From Micromonospora_J zhanjiangensis (GTDB taxonomy: Bacteria; Actinomycetota; Actinomycetes; Mycobacteriales; Micromonosporaceae), in the NCBI RefSeq assembly GCF_042650605.1, contig NZ_JBHSBN010000010.1, positions 155,027-219,026 of the forward strand: a stretch of 64,000 bases of DNA. The letters are read 5' to 3'. Made by a program: the position numbers and the translations under genes. Below the pieces are notes generated by a model, which saw nothing but the letters and a program-made list of their open reading frames with translations, had not been told where the DNA came from and did no database searches. Below are positions 1-8,579 of the stretch, piece after piece (within the stretch, counting starts at the first letter, position 1; every line of letters begins with the position of its first letter).

Positions 1-1079
1 TCCACGACGGTGGCGTAGTCGTCCATGGTGCCGGCCACGCAGATCTTCGACCCGGTCGGGCTCATCGACAGGCCGTGGTGCCGGGAGTCGTTCACCCAGG
101 TCGTCCGGTCCTCACTGGTGTTCGGGTTCTTCGGCAGGGTGGCGATCCGGGTGATGGCGTCGCCGGCCACGTCGTACTCGGCGAAGCCGTTGAAGAAGGA
201 CACCTGGAAGTAGAGCTTGCTCCCGTCCGGGGTGAACACCGCCGGCCGTACCGCGTCGGAGAGATCGCTGCGGCCGGCGGCGTCGAGCCGGGGCCGCATG
301 TCGATGGTCTTCACCACGGCGAAGGTGTTCGCGTCCGCCACGGTGATCTTCCGGTCGCCCTTGGTCCAGTCCCACTCGGGGCCGTCCAGCGCGGTGTTCA
401 CGTCACCGATGGACATGTTCCAGATCCGGCCGTCGGCGGTGAAGATGTTCTCGTGCGGCTTGTCGCCGGTGGCGAACGAACCGAGTTCCCGGCCGGTGCG
501 GATGTCGAGCACGTGCACCTTGTTGCTCAGCGACGCCGACACCGCGACCCGGGTGCCGTCGGGGGAGACCGCCATGTGGTCGGAGCGGTACCCGGAGACC
601 GGGAACCGCCAGCGGAGCCGGCCGGTGGCCAGGTCGATCGAGACCACGTCGGCGAAGCTCGGCCGGGACGCGACCAGGGCCGTGCCGTCCGGCGTGGTGT
701 ACATGTCGTCGACCAACTGGTCGTGCCCCTCGCCGACGCCGCTGCGGATGCCGAGGAAGAAGGCGAGCCGGATCGGGTTCAGGTAGATCTCGGTGAGCCG
801 CTGGGCCTTGTCCGGGACAACGTTGATCCGGCCGAGCTTGGCGTAGCCGCGCCGGGACCCGATGACGTCGACGGTGCCGTCCCAGTTGTTGCCGACGAAC
901 ATCACCTCCCGCAGGGCGGTGCTGTTGACCGCGCCGGCCGTACCGGTCGTACCGTTCGGTCCGGCCGCACCGGCCGGGACCGGCCCGGCGGTGACCACGA
1001 GGGCGAGGGCGGCGGCGGTCGCGCCGTACCAGCGACGGCGACCACGGGCGCGCGGGGATGGGAGACTGACTGCTGTCAT
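1..1079 (-). CDS. Secreted YncE-like beta-propeller protein (3' end outside window)
   Basis: Reads leftward and runs off the left edge, so about 359 codons of the N-terminal part are visible. Residues 1-45 form a signal peptide: an Arg-rich start (RARGRRRW) followed by an Ala/Val/Leu stretch ending near an AGA site. The rest shows repeated blades of the type 'VSPDGTRVAVSASLSNKVHVLDIRTGRELGSF' and 'FTPDGSKLYF', the signature of YncE/surface-layer 40-residue beta-propellers. These are usually binding or scaffolding proteins rather than enzymes, and the ligand cannot be told. The ATG at 1079 is chosen because it opens the signal peptide; an AGGAGCGG-type ribosome site lies just upstream. It diverges from the PucR gene, with which it shares a palindrome-bearing promoter region. 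Confidence 0.8.
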   Translation of the reverse strand, partial: MTAVSLPSPRARGRRRWYGATAAALALVVTAGPVPAGAAGPNGTTGTAGAVNSTALREVMFVGNNWDGTVDVIGSRRGYAKLGRINVVPDKAQRLTEIYLNPIRLAFFLGIRSGVGEGHDQLVDDMYTTPDGTALVASRPSFADVVSIDLATGRLRWRFPVSGYRSDHMAVSPDGTRVAVSASLSNKVHVLDIRTGRELGSFATGDKPHENIFTADGRIWNMSIGDVNTALDGPEWDWTKGDRKITVADANTFAVVKTIDMRPRLDAAGRSDLSDAVRPAVFTPDGSKLYFQVSFFNGFAEYDVAGDAITRIATLPKNPNTSEDRTTWVNDSRHHGLSMSPTGSKICVAGTMDDYATVV

Positions 1080-1133
1080 GGACCGCTCCTGACCGATGGG
1101 TGCCGTGCCGGCATTCCGCTCGCGGCGGCACGG

Positions 1134-1151
1134 TGTTACTTTGCGGTAACA
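1134..1151. promoter_or_regulatory. 18-bp palindrome in the divergent promoter
   Basis: TGTTAC-N6-GTAACA is a perfect inverted repeat (TGTTACTTTGCGGTAACA). It lies 55 bp from the start of the beta-propeller gene and about 100 bp from the start of the PucR gene. It is the only clear dyad in this intergenic region. The layout suggests an operator for the neighbouring PucR-family regulator, but that link is inference. Confidence 0.45.
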
Positions 1152-1251
1152 AAAGGGAAGCAGTCGGACACGGCCCATCGGTAGGCGCCGAGGGCCAAGA
1201 CCCGGGCGGCTCGTTGTGTGCCGGCTACAGCCGCCGCCGAGGAGCGGACCC

Positions 1252-2448
1252 ATGGTGCTGCCGGAACGGACCGTCTCCCTCGGGGAGCTGCTGCGCGACA
1301 TGGCGGCCGACCCGCGGATCGTCGACGAGATGGTGCAGGCGGCCCGGGACGGGTCACCCGAGATCGCCCGCCTGCCCCGGGCGGAGAACCGCCGGCACGT
1401 CGCCGCGTTGCTCACCGCCGGACTGTCCTCCTTCGAGCTGCTCGCCGACCCGAGCGAACGCGACTTCGCCGAGGCCCGCCGGCTGGGCGCCGCCCGCGCC
1501 GCACAGGGCATCTCGGTGACCGCGCTGCTGCAGGGCGTACAGGCCGGCCGGCGGGTCGTGGTGGAGGCCGCGCTGCGCCGCGGCCGGGCCGCCGGCATCC
1601 CGGACACCGCACTGCTGGAGGGCCTGCTCGACCTCGACCGGTACGCGGGAGCCCTGGAACGGGCCCTGGTCGACGGCTACCACGCGGCCGAACGGGAGTT
1701 GAGCCGTACCGAGCAGGACGCCCGCAACCGGGTGCTGCGCCGGCTGCTCGCCGACGGCTCCGCCGACCGGGAGGACCTGCTCCGGTTCGGACTGCGCCCG
1801 GACGGCCGCTACCACTGCGTGGTCACCGACGTGACCGACCCGGCTCGGATCCGTACCGCCGAACGGAGCCTGACCCGCTGCGGCGCCCTGTTCGGCACGG
1901 TCGACGACCGCTTGACCGGGCTGGCTCCCGGCCGGCTGCCGGCCGGCGCGCTCGAACCCGGCACGCTCGCGATCACGGCGCCGGCCCGGCCGCTGGACCG
2001 GCTGCCCACGCTGCACCCGCTCTGCGTCGCCGCGCTGCGGGTCGCCGCGGCCACCGGCCTCCGGGGCGAGCGCGACCTGGTCGACCTGGCGGGGGAGACC
2101 GCGCTGGCGGCCCAACCGGCGCTGGCCAATCTTCTGAGTACGACCCTGCTGGCGGACCTCGACCCTGCTGACGAGTTCCACCGTCAGCTTGCTGTCACGG
2201 CGCTGTCCTACTTGGACTGCGGGCAGCGGTTGGATCAGACGGCGGCGGCGTTGCACCTGCATCCGAACACTGTGCGGTACCGGATCCGGCGGCTGCAGGA
2301 GTTGGTGGGGTTGCCGCCGACGGTGGCCGAACCGGGTGGGCGCTGGCCGGTGTCGGTGACGCTGCGCTGGTGGTGGGCCCTGCGCACCTGGCTGGCGGAC
2401 GCTGATGGAGGTGGCCGATCCGACTCGCGCCCTGACGGTGCCCGGTGA
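1252..2448 (+). CDS. PucR-family transcriptional regulator
   Basis: 398-residue cytoplasmic regulator. The C-terminus (about residues 320-375) carries the PucR HTH_30 helix-turn-helix with the typical sequence 'LDQTAAALHLHPNTVRYRIRRLQEL'. The middle is a GGDEF-like/CdaR-type region, and the N-terminal 150 residues are alpha-helical, as in RsbT-co-antagonist-like N-termini of this family. The ATG at 1252 follows GAGGAGCGG at good spacing; an earlier in-frame ATG at 1216 has no ribosome site. Family members often control catabolic genes in response to a metabolite. The divergent neighbour, a secreted propeller protein, is the obvious candidate target. It ends 9 bp before the convergent mycosin gene. 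Confidence 0.85.
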   Translation: MVLPERTVSLGELLRDMAADPRIVDEMVQAARDGSPEIARLPRAENRRHVAALLTAGLSSFELLADPSERDFAEARRLGAARAAQGISVTALLQGVQAGRRVVVEAALRRGRAAGIPDTALLEGLLDLDRYAGALERALVDGYHAAERELSRTEQDARNRVLRRLLADGSADREDLLRFGLRPDGRYHCVVTDVTDPARIRTAERSLTRCGALFGTVDDRLTGLAPGRLPAGALEPGTLAITAPARPLDRLPTLHPLCVAALRVAAATGLRGERDLVDLAGETALAAQPALANLLSTTLLADLDPADEFHRQLAVTALSYLDCGQRLDQTAAALHLHPNTVRYRIRRLQELVGLPPTVAEPGGRWPVSVTLRWWWALRTWLADADGGGRSDSRPDGAR

Positions 2449-2457
2449 GCCGGGTCG

Positions 2458-3630
2458 TCAGGTGCGCCGATTGCGGCGGATGAGCCAGATGCCGCCGCCG
2501 ACGACCGCGGCGACGAAGAGCAGGCAGCCGGCGCCGAGTGCGACCAGACCGCCGATCGGCCACTGCCGGCTGCCGCCGTCGGGTTGGGCGTTGGGGGCCG
2601 GGCCGGGCCGGGTGAAGGTGGCGTCGGGGTCCGGCACGGGTTGCTTGCTGACCGCGGGTATCGGCGGCACGTCGGCGGTCAGGGCCGCGACGAGATTGAG
2701 TACGCCGTAGCCGTACTCGGGGTCGCGGCCGGGTGCGCCCTTGTCGGTGGCGGTGGCGGTGAGCCGGTGGATGACCTCGGGCGCGCTCAGGGTGGGGTAT
2801 TTGGCACGTACAAGCGCGGCGGCCCCGGCGACAATCGCGGTGGCACCGCTGGTGCCCGTTTCGGTGCTGTAGCCACTGCCACCGTTGGCGCGAGTGTCGG
2901 TGGAAAGGGTGTCGACTGCCGGTGCCGAGATGGCGGTCTGCGGACCGGTGACAGATATGTCGGCGTGGTTGCCGTTCCGGTCGACCCCGCCGACGGCGAG
3001 CACTCCGTCATACGCTGCTGGGTAGCCCACTTGTCGATCCCTTGGACGGTTGCCGGTCGCGGCGACGAGTACCACGTCGGCCCGCCGCGCTGCGAGTATC
3101 GCCTCCTGCAGTTCGATTTCATTCTCGCCCCCGAAGGACATGCTGATCACCTTGGCGCCCTGGGCCACCGCCCAGCGAATGGCTGCCGGTGTGTCCTGAG
3201 ACATGCCCTCTATGGTGGAGTGATAGCGAACGGGGAGGATCTTGGCTGCTGGCGCGATGCCGAGCGCACCAGCGCCGTTGCCGTGTCCGTGGGCGGCGAT
3301 CAGCCCGGCCATGGCCGTGCCGTGCCCGGCGGTGTCGGTGCGCCCGTCCGGCACGTCGGCCTTGCGGATCGAGAAGTCCTTACCAGGAAGCACCGACCCG
3401 ATCAGGTCGGGGTGGGTGGCGTCCACTCCGGTGTCGATGACCGCGACGGTGACGCCGGCTCCCTGTGTAATTCGGTGAGCCTCGGCGACCTTCAGAAACT
3501 TTAGATGCCACTGGGCATCGCGGGTCGCGTCGGCCAGTGCGGGTGGGGCGGCGATGGTCACGGCGGTCAGGGCAGTTAATGCAGCGATCAGCGTCCGCCC
3601 GGCCGAACGGGTGGGAAATTTTTGGGTCAC
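2458..3630 (-). CDS. Mycosin-type subtilisin (type VII secretion-associated serine protease)
   Basis: 390 residues. A signal peptide (1-33, ending APPALA) is followed by an S8 peptidase domain with the triad visible: D66 in VIDTGVD, H103 in GHGTAMAG, S261 in GTSGATAIVAG, and N194 (ATGN) as oxyanion residue. A proline-rich linker then leads to a C-terminal transmembrane helix (about 360-382) and a basic RRNRRT tail, the layout of MycP proteins that face the outside while anchored in the membrane. Mycosins process or stabilise ESX systems. Last gene of the leftward operon; its ATG overlaps the stop of the upstream ESX-like gene by 4 bp (ATGA), so translation is probably coupled. Confidence 0.9.
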   Translation of the reverse strand: MTQKFPTRSAGRTLIAALTALTAVTIAAPPALADATRDAQWHLKFLKVAEAHRITQGAGVTVAVIDTGVDATHPDLIGSVLPGKDFSIRKADVPDGRTDTAGHGTAMAGLIAAHGHGNGAGALGIAPAAKILPVRYHSTIEGMSQDTPAAIRWAVAQGAKVISMSFGGENEIELQEAILAARRADVVLVAATGNRPRDRQVGYPAAYDGVLAVGGVDRNGNHADISVTGPQTAISAPAVDTLSTDTRANGGSGYSTETGTSGATAIVAGAAALVRAKYPTLSAPEVIHRLTATATDKGAPGRDPEYGYGVLNLVAALTADVPPIPAVSKQPVPDPDATFTRPGPAPNAQPDGGSRQWPIGGLVALGAGCLLFVAAVVGGGIWLIRRNRRT

Positions 3631-5276
3631 CGGTCGATCCCGATGACACCAGGTCCGAGGTCGTGCCGGGGCTCCGGTCCCGCCTCGATCACCGGGACCA
3701 CACCCTCCGCCACCTCCCAGACTACGTCTGGATCGCCTAGCCGGTCGGAGCCGTCGCGCCCACGTCGTCCGCGTCCGCTGGCTCCCATTCCTCCTGTCGG
3801 CTGACCGCCGATCACTCCGTTGACCGGTGCTCCTATCCGGCCCGCACCCGGGCGTCCCGTGCCCGTGCCGGATCCGCGGCCGGGCGTGCCCTCGCCGACT
3901 CCGGGGACACCTGCACCCCTGGACGGCACTCCACGAGCGTAGCCACCTGGCACTCCATTCCGGCCAGCACCCGCGCCGGGCAGCACACCCAGCAGACCAC
4001 CACCGAGCGACGCACTACCACCAGCGCCCGGAGTGACCGGACCTGAACCAGTCCCGCCACCGGGCAGGCCCGAGGACGGAACCGTGCCGTTGCCGATCCC
4101 GCTGAGGATCGGCCCGGAGGTTCCGGCGCCGCCGGGCGTCCAATGCTGTCCATCGGGCATCATCGGATTCACACCGGGAAGCGGCGCAGGTGGATTGTGC
4201 GACACCATGGAGCGTCCCGACCAGGATTGGCCAGCGTTTGCGTTCGGCTTTGGCTGCTCGCCATGGCCGAACCCTTGATCGCCACCGCCCGAGTAGTCAC
4301 CAGGACCTGCCCCGAAGTACGGCGGTGGGGTAATTCCGGCGCTGTGGTGGCCGACGGCCGACTCGGCCTCGGCCATGATCTTGCGGCCCTTGACATTGAT
4401 GTCGTCCTCGGAGCCGTCGAGCTGACGCGGAATGAGATCGTTTGCCGATGCCCTGTACTCAACCACCAGTGGCTCCAACTGAGTACGCGCGGTCTCCAGG
4501 GCATCCATGATGCCGTTCGCGGCGTGCTTGGTGCGCCCCGCTGCGGCCGCGGTCTCCAACATGTTGGCGGTTAAGTCGTCCAGGCGCTCCATAAACTGTT
4601 TCGCGGCTGGGCTGCGTTCCGGTGGCCAGGCGGCCTCGATTGTCTGCCGATAACTCTTCAGCCGGGCGAGCTGATCGGTCAGCGCCGACTCCACCGCTGC
4701 CCAGGTCTGCACCTGCCTGCGCCCGGCCGCGATGTCGTCACCCTGGACCATCGCCCACAACGCGTTGATGTCGTAGGCGTCCCAATTCACGCACCACGTC
4801 GCCGGCCGCTCGAAACTTTCCGAGCCAGCAACCGAAGCCGGGGCGGCTCCAGCCGGCCTTTCTACCGTGGCGCCAGAAGCTCCCGGGCCGGACGCCCTGC
4901 CGGAGTCGTCCTGTCGTGGCGCGGGAATCGCGACTTCCGGGGCGCGGCTGGACACCCGCAGCGCCGCATTCGAGTCGACCTGGTCGTAGTTGCCGGCGGC
5001 GGCCTCGGTCGCGCCCGCGATCCGGTCCACCTCGGCGGTGTACGCCGCCACCGTCGCCTGCGCCCGCCGCAACGCCTGCGCGTAGACGGTCTTTGCGACG
5101 AAGACGTATCCGCTGGCCGAGTTGCCGCCGAACGGGGGATCACCGGCGAAGTCGGCGTTGACCTGGGCGGAGCGCGGATACAGAGTGGCCGCCCGGTCAC
5201 CCCGTAACCGGCCCGCGACGTCCCGCAGGTCGGCCGTCTCGACCCGGATCTCCAGGCCGTCGGTCACCTCTGCCAT
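3627..5276 (-). CDS. ESX/PPE-like secreted effector with Gly/Pro-rich C-terminus
   Basis: 549 residues. Residues 1-110 look like a WXG100-type helical hairpin ('AGRLRGDRAATLYPRSAQV'). Residues about 170-320 form a second, longer helical region with Trp and 'ERSPAAKQFMERLDDLTANM', reminiscent of PPE or ESX-substrate helices. From about 325 to 500 the chain is a low-complexity Gly/Ser/Pro region, and the end is acidic and hydrophobic. No signal peptide or membrane helix is seen, as expected for a type VII substrate. It is coupled to the mycosin gene by a 4-bp overlap, which supports joint function. The exact family is not recognised; assignment to type VII secretion rests on the helical pattern and the mycosin neighbour. 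Confidence 0.7.
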   Translation of the reverse strand: MAEVTDGLEIRVETADLRDVAGRLRGDRAATLYPRSAQVNADFAGDPPFGGNSASGYVFVAKTVYAQALRRAQATVAAYTAEVDRIAGATEAAAGNYDQVDSNAALRVSSRAPEVAIPAPRQDDSGRASGPGASGATVERPAGAAPASVAGSESFERPATWCVNWDAYDINALWAMVQGDDIAAGRRQVQTWAAVESALTDQLARLKSYRQTIEAAWPPERSPAAKQFMERLDDLTANMLETAAAAGRTKHAANGIMDALETARTQLEPLVVEYRASANDLIPRQLDGSEDDINVKGRKIMAEAESAVGHHSAGITPPPYFGAGPGDYSGGGDQGFGHGEQPKPNANAGQSWSGRSMVSHNPPAPLPGVNPMMPDGQHWTPGGAGTSGPILSGIGNGTVPSSGLPGGGTGSGPVTPGAGGSASLGGGLLGVLPGAGAGRNGVPGGYARGVPSRGAGVPGVGEGTPGRGSGTGTGRPGAGRIGAPVNGVIGGQPTGGMGASGRGRRGRDGSDRLGDPDVVWEVAEGVVPVIEAGPEPRHDLGPGVIGIDR

Positions 5277-5408
5277 GAAACCGTCTCCCCGTTCACGACG
5301 TCACGAACCTCATCGATAACGATAGCGGAGCGTGTCCGGTCGGGCGGTGCCGCGTCACCGGCAGGATGGTGCCAACCACCGGCAGAACCTCCCGCACGAT
5401 CGAGCGAA

Positions 5409-6335
5409 TCAGTTGAACGGTTCGCTGCTCGGGAGTGGGACGGTTTGGCCTGTCGGCTGGATATAGATCGTCCGGTCCCTTGGCTGGAGGTCGCAATAGA
5501 CCGAGACGGTGGTCTTGGGGCCGTCGAAATTCGGTGGCAAAACATCCGCGGTGGAGACCTGGCCCTTGTTGGCGCCTGGATCGCATCGAAGGCTGCTGGC
5601 GCCGTCGAAGCTGCCACCTACGACCCTGCCGGTAGCGTCTCTGAAGACGACCGAGACGCCGCGCGGAAACAACTTTTCACAGTACGTGGACTCGATCGAG
5701 TAGTACGTCATCGAATCTGTCGGATATTCCGAGTCGCGTTCAGTACGCACGTGATGAGCAGCGACTTGGGCCAGTCCCTGGTCGCCCGTGCTCGGTAGCC
5801 AGTGCGTGCTGCCAAGGGTCACTTCGACTCGGGCCACCTTGGCCAACCTGCCACGGTCGTCTTCATGCACCGGCAGTCTGCTCCCGAGGCCGATGTGTTG
5901 CCCTGGCATGATCAGCGGGATGTCCAGGTTGGCGACCGGAGCCGCGGTCTCGGCGAGTGCAGATCTACCCTCCTTGTCCAGCATCCGCACCACGACATGA
6001 GTGCGATAGGCGACGTGGGCGCTGGTGTTCGCCAGCACTGCACCGATGCTCACCCACCTGTCGGAGAATAAGGGCTTCGATTCCTTGATCTGGGTGAAGC
6101 CTTGCTCAGCGACCTGGATGCCACCGCTGTCGGGTGCCTGGGCTGCCGGTTTCGAGTCTGCGGTCGACGGCGCATTAGGCCGTAGACAGGAGGATGCCGG
6201 AGCCGGTGACCGCGCCGCCCGGGTCAGCGCGGCGCCCGCGATCGAGGCCGCGATGGCGACGGCGATCACGCCGGCCAGCACGAGCGGCCAGCGTCTGCGA
6301 GATCGACTCGGCCGGCTGTCAACGGGTCCGGTCAC
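5409..6335 (-). CDS. Membrane-anchored protein of unknown function in the type VII operon
   Basis: 308 residues. A basic N-terminus (SRPSRSRRRW) precedes one transmembrane helix (about 17-40), followed by a disordered Ala/Pro stretch and an extracytoplasmic beta-rich domain (about 75-308). Four Cys residues are seen: one just after the helix, then three in the C-terminal half (YCEK, LRCD, VYCD). 'WVSIGAVLANTSAHVAYRTHVVVRMLD' looks like an Ig-like or transglutaminase-adjacent beta-sandwich, but I cannot name the family. It overlaps the upstream gene by 4 bp (ATGA at 6332-6335), so it is translated in concert with it. A likely role is an envelope accessory of the mycosin/ESX cassette; this is inference from position. 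Confidence 0.65.
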   Translation of the reverse strand: MTGPVDSRPSRSRRRWPLVLAGVIAVAIAASIAGAALTRAARSPAPASSCLRPNAPSTADSKPAAQAPDSGGIQVAEQGFTQIKESKPLFSDRWVSIGAVLANTSAHVAYRTHVVVRMLDKEGRSALAETAAPVANLDIPLIMPGQHIGLGSRLPVHEDDRGRLAKVARVEVTLGSTHWLPSTGDQGLAQVAAHHVRTERDSEYPTDSMTYYSIESTYCEKLFPRGVSVVFRDATGRVVGGSFDGASSLRCDPGANKGQVSTADVLPPNFDGPKTTVSVYCDLQPRDRTIYIQPTGQTVPLPSSEPFN

Positions 6336-6880
6336 CGGTCAACCACCAATGCCTCGACAACGTATCGGTGGAGTTCCCGGCCGTAGCAGCGATCCTTCAG
6401 CACCCGGATCTTCGCCATCTGATCGGCGATCAGCCGCGCGGCGGCCTCTCCAACTCGGTCGGCGAACTCCTGTTCGGTCAATGTCCGAAGGGTGCCGTCC
6501 GCGACCGTGACCGACCATCGCAGCATGCCCTGAGTGACGATCCGCACCCGACCATCCGTCGACCATCCCTCGGCGACGAGGTCGTCGCGGGCGGCGTAGT
6601 ACTCCTGGTCCTGCCGGCCCACGGCCGGTGGCTCCTGGGTCACCTCCTGCCCTACCGACTCGCTGACCGCGCGGTAGTACTCCTTCATCCGCGCGGTCCA
6701 GAGCAGCTTGGCCACGCTGGCCAGTTGCCGCTCGATCTCCCGCTCGTCGAACCGGGCGTAGCTGCCGGGCGTGAACGAGACGACGACGTCGCTGCGCCCC
6801 CGCAGTTCACCCGCGAGGTGACCACCCGGAAACACGGCTCGAACCCGCATGCTGTCCATCCGATCAGCGAAGACACCCAT
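6332..6880 (-). CDS. Hypothetical protein of the type VII operon
   Basis: 182 residues, no signal peptide or membrane helix. The first 45 residues are beta-rich with 'GHLAGELRGRSDVVVSFTPGSYARFDEREIERQLASVAKLLWTAR'. A central charged stretch follows, then another alpha/beta part with 'GRVRIVTQGMLRWSVTVADGTLRTLTEQEFADRVGEAAARLI'. The two halves resemble each other in layout (beta strands then a helix starting with an F/Y-D/E pair), suggesting an internal duplication. That pattern occurs in small ESX-associated proteins of actinomycetes, but I do not recognise a named family. It sits 17 bp after the WXG-like gene and overlaps the next gene by 4 bp. Confidence 0.65.
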   Translation of the reverse strand: MGVFADRMDSMRVRAVFPGGHLAGELRGRSDVVVSFTPGSYARFDEREIERQLASVAKLLWTARMKEYYRAVSESVGQEVTQEPPAVGRQDQEYYAARDDLVAEGWSTDGRVRIVTQGMLRWSVTVADGTLRTLTEQEFADRVGEAAARLIADQMAKIRVLKDRCYGRELHRYVVEALVVDR

Positions 6881-6897
6881 GGAATCGGACCTCCTGA

Positions 6898-7848
6898 TCA
6901 GGTGCTGTAGCCCATGTATTCGGGCGACGCGACGTTGCTCTGCGTCATTCCGGTCAAGGCCGGACGGTTGGCGACCATGTCGTCCATTCGGGCCGAGACG
7001 AGTTGCTGGTTGCTGATCATCGCCCGCGCGATGATTGTTTCCTGCTCGTCGATCAACGTGGCCAGCTTGTCCGCGGCCACCCGGAGTTCCTGGATGACTG
7101 CCTCCGGGCTCTCCCCGCTAAACTGGAGCTTCTCGGAATCCTTCATCTTGGAGGTGCCCGCCGCGGCGACCTGAGATGCCGCGCCGACCGCGGTCACCGC
7201 TGTCAAGGCGCTGCCGGCCATGGGCAACGCGCCGATCGCCGCGACGGAGGCGGCGACGGTGAAGGCGAGGTTCCACTCGTTCTTGCCACACTCGTTGATA
7301 CGGTCCAACGCTTCCAGCGCCTGGTGGGCTGCGTTGTCGATGTCATTGCGGGCGTTCGTCCAGATCTCTCGCTCGGCCTCCAGGGCGGATCTGAGTACCG
7401 CGATCATCACGAACTGACTCTTGGCCATCACCGGGAACGGATCGACGAAATTGGCCTTGAACTCCCTCGCCGCCTTGCCGGTCCACTCCCCGATGAAGCT
7501 CCCCGAGGCCGAGATCCTCCCCATGACCGCGTCGCCGGGATACACCACGTTGCTTATCGGATCCCTCTCCGAGTCGAGCGCCAGACTCTGCAACGCCTGT
7601 TTCAAAGGGTCGATGAGGCCGCCGAACGCGCCCGGATCGGGCATCTCGGCGAAGGGCTCGAAAATGGACGGTACGTCCGCGAAGCTCTCCTCGATCCGCT
7701 GGTGAACCTTCGCCCGCTGTAGCGGGTGCTTGTCTCGGTCGAGCCCGGTGAAACTGCCGATGGACAGCGCGTCGGCGTCGGCCTTGGCCAGCATGATTGC
7801 CTTCTGCTGAATGTCGCGGGCGTGTTGCATCAACTGGTCGAAGCTCAC
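6898..7848 (-). CDS. Long WXG/ESX-like helical protein
   Basis: 316 residues, almost entirely helical. The sequence 'IGEWTGKAAREFKANFVDPFP' (about residues 119-139) has the W-x-G turn followed by aromatic and acidic residues seen in WXG100 superfamily proteins. A long coiled helix follows. A hydrophobic Ala/Val/Gly stretch ('AFTVAASVAAIGALPMAGSALTAV', about 200-235) may insert in a membrane or pack in the helical bundle. The C-terminus ends 'SPEYMGYST'. Together with the 146-residue gene upstream it probably forms an ESX-like heterodimer pair. Function as a type VII substrate or chaperone is inferred from this pattern and the mycosin in the operon. Confidence 0.7.
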   Translation of the reverse strand: MSFDQLMQHARDIQQKAIMLAKADADALSIGSFTGLDRDKHPLQRAKVHQRIEESFADVPSIFEPFAEMPDPGAFGGLIDPLKQALQSLALDSERDPISNVVYPGDAVMGRISASGSFIGEWTGKAAREFKANFVDPFPVMAKSQFVMIAVLRSALEAEREIWTNARNDIDNAAHQALEALDRINECGKNEWNLAFTVAASVAAIGALPMAGSALTAVTAVGAASQVAAAGTSKMKDSEKLQFSGESPEAVIQELRVAADKLATLIDEQETIIARAMISNQQLVSARMDDMVANRPALTGMTQSNVASPEYMGYST

Positions 7849-7907
7849 CGTTAGCCTCCCCGTGGTGGCTCGATCGTCCCTTGTCGAAGTTCAGGTGCGA
7901 GCTGTCG

Positions 7908-8348
7908 CTACCCGCCGTTCCGGAGCCGGTTGAACTCCGCTTCGGCGGCCGTGTCGCTGCGCTCGTAGTTCTCGGCGGCGATGCAGAGCGCATCCCCGGT
8001 CAGTTCGAGATTCGAGGCGGTCTGCGTCAGGATCTTGCGCATCTCGTCCCGCAACGCCCGCCACGGTTCGTAGGCCGGACCGTACGGGCCGCCGAGCCGA
8101 GGCGACCGCAGGAACGCCTGGGCCAGCCCGTGCAGTGCTTCGTCGAGGCTGTGCCCGGCCTTGGTGTAGTGCGACGCGACCATCGGCCAGTCCTTCGAGC
8201 CCGCCTGCCAGAGCCGATAACGATCAACGCCGAGATCTTTCCCGCTGTCCGGCACCCCGCACCCCCGATATAACGCTGCGTCGCCCAGAGAGTACGCGAT
8301 GGAGGCATCGACGAGGTCCTTAAGGTCAGCGTCAAAACGGTCCGGCAT
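7908..8348 (-). CDS. Small ESX/WXG100-like protein, first gene of the operon
   Basis: 146 residues, helical, with no signal peptide. 'YRLWQAGSKDWPMVASHYTKAGHSLDEALHGL' and 'PYEPWRALRDEMRKILTQTASNLELTGDALCIAAENYERSD' form two long helices. The second half ('LELTGDALCIAAENYERSD') closely matches the usual WXG100 ending 'L...A..Y..aD'. It reads as an ESX partner for the 316-residue protein encoded 60 bp downstream. It is the promoter-proximal gene of the leftward six-gene run. I chose the ATG at 8348 because no upstream start has a better ribosome site. Confidence 0.7.
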   Translation of the reverse strand: MPDRFDADLKDLVDASIAYSLGDAALYRGCGVPDSGKDLGVDRYRLWQAGSKDWPMVASHYTKAGHSLDEALHGLAQAFLRSPRLGGPYGPAYEPWRALRDEMRKILTQTASNLELTGDALCIAAENYERSDTAAEAEFNRLRNGG

Positions 8349-8579
8349 CCGTCAGAATGCCGGTTGGCCAGGCGGTGTACGAACCGCCGTGGTCGGCCTG
8401 AAATCCCTCGGCCAGCAGGCTTGCCGGACCTGACAGCACTCCGAGAGCGCGGTAACCCTGATGACGTCCAACGTTGACACCTCCCGCTGAGGAACTGTCG
8501 AATCCGGGACGCGCTGTTCGTTGCGAGGGTGATAGGCAGTCCACGCAGGCACTGTCACGACCACAGGAGAGGCCGACCG

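Noticed and set aside
8349..8579. Possible small leftward gene upstream of the first ESX-like gene
   Set aside because: Two short frames with GTG/TTG starts exist, but neither resembles WXG100 proteins; the region is more simply the divergent promoter.
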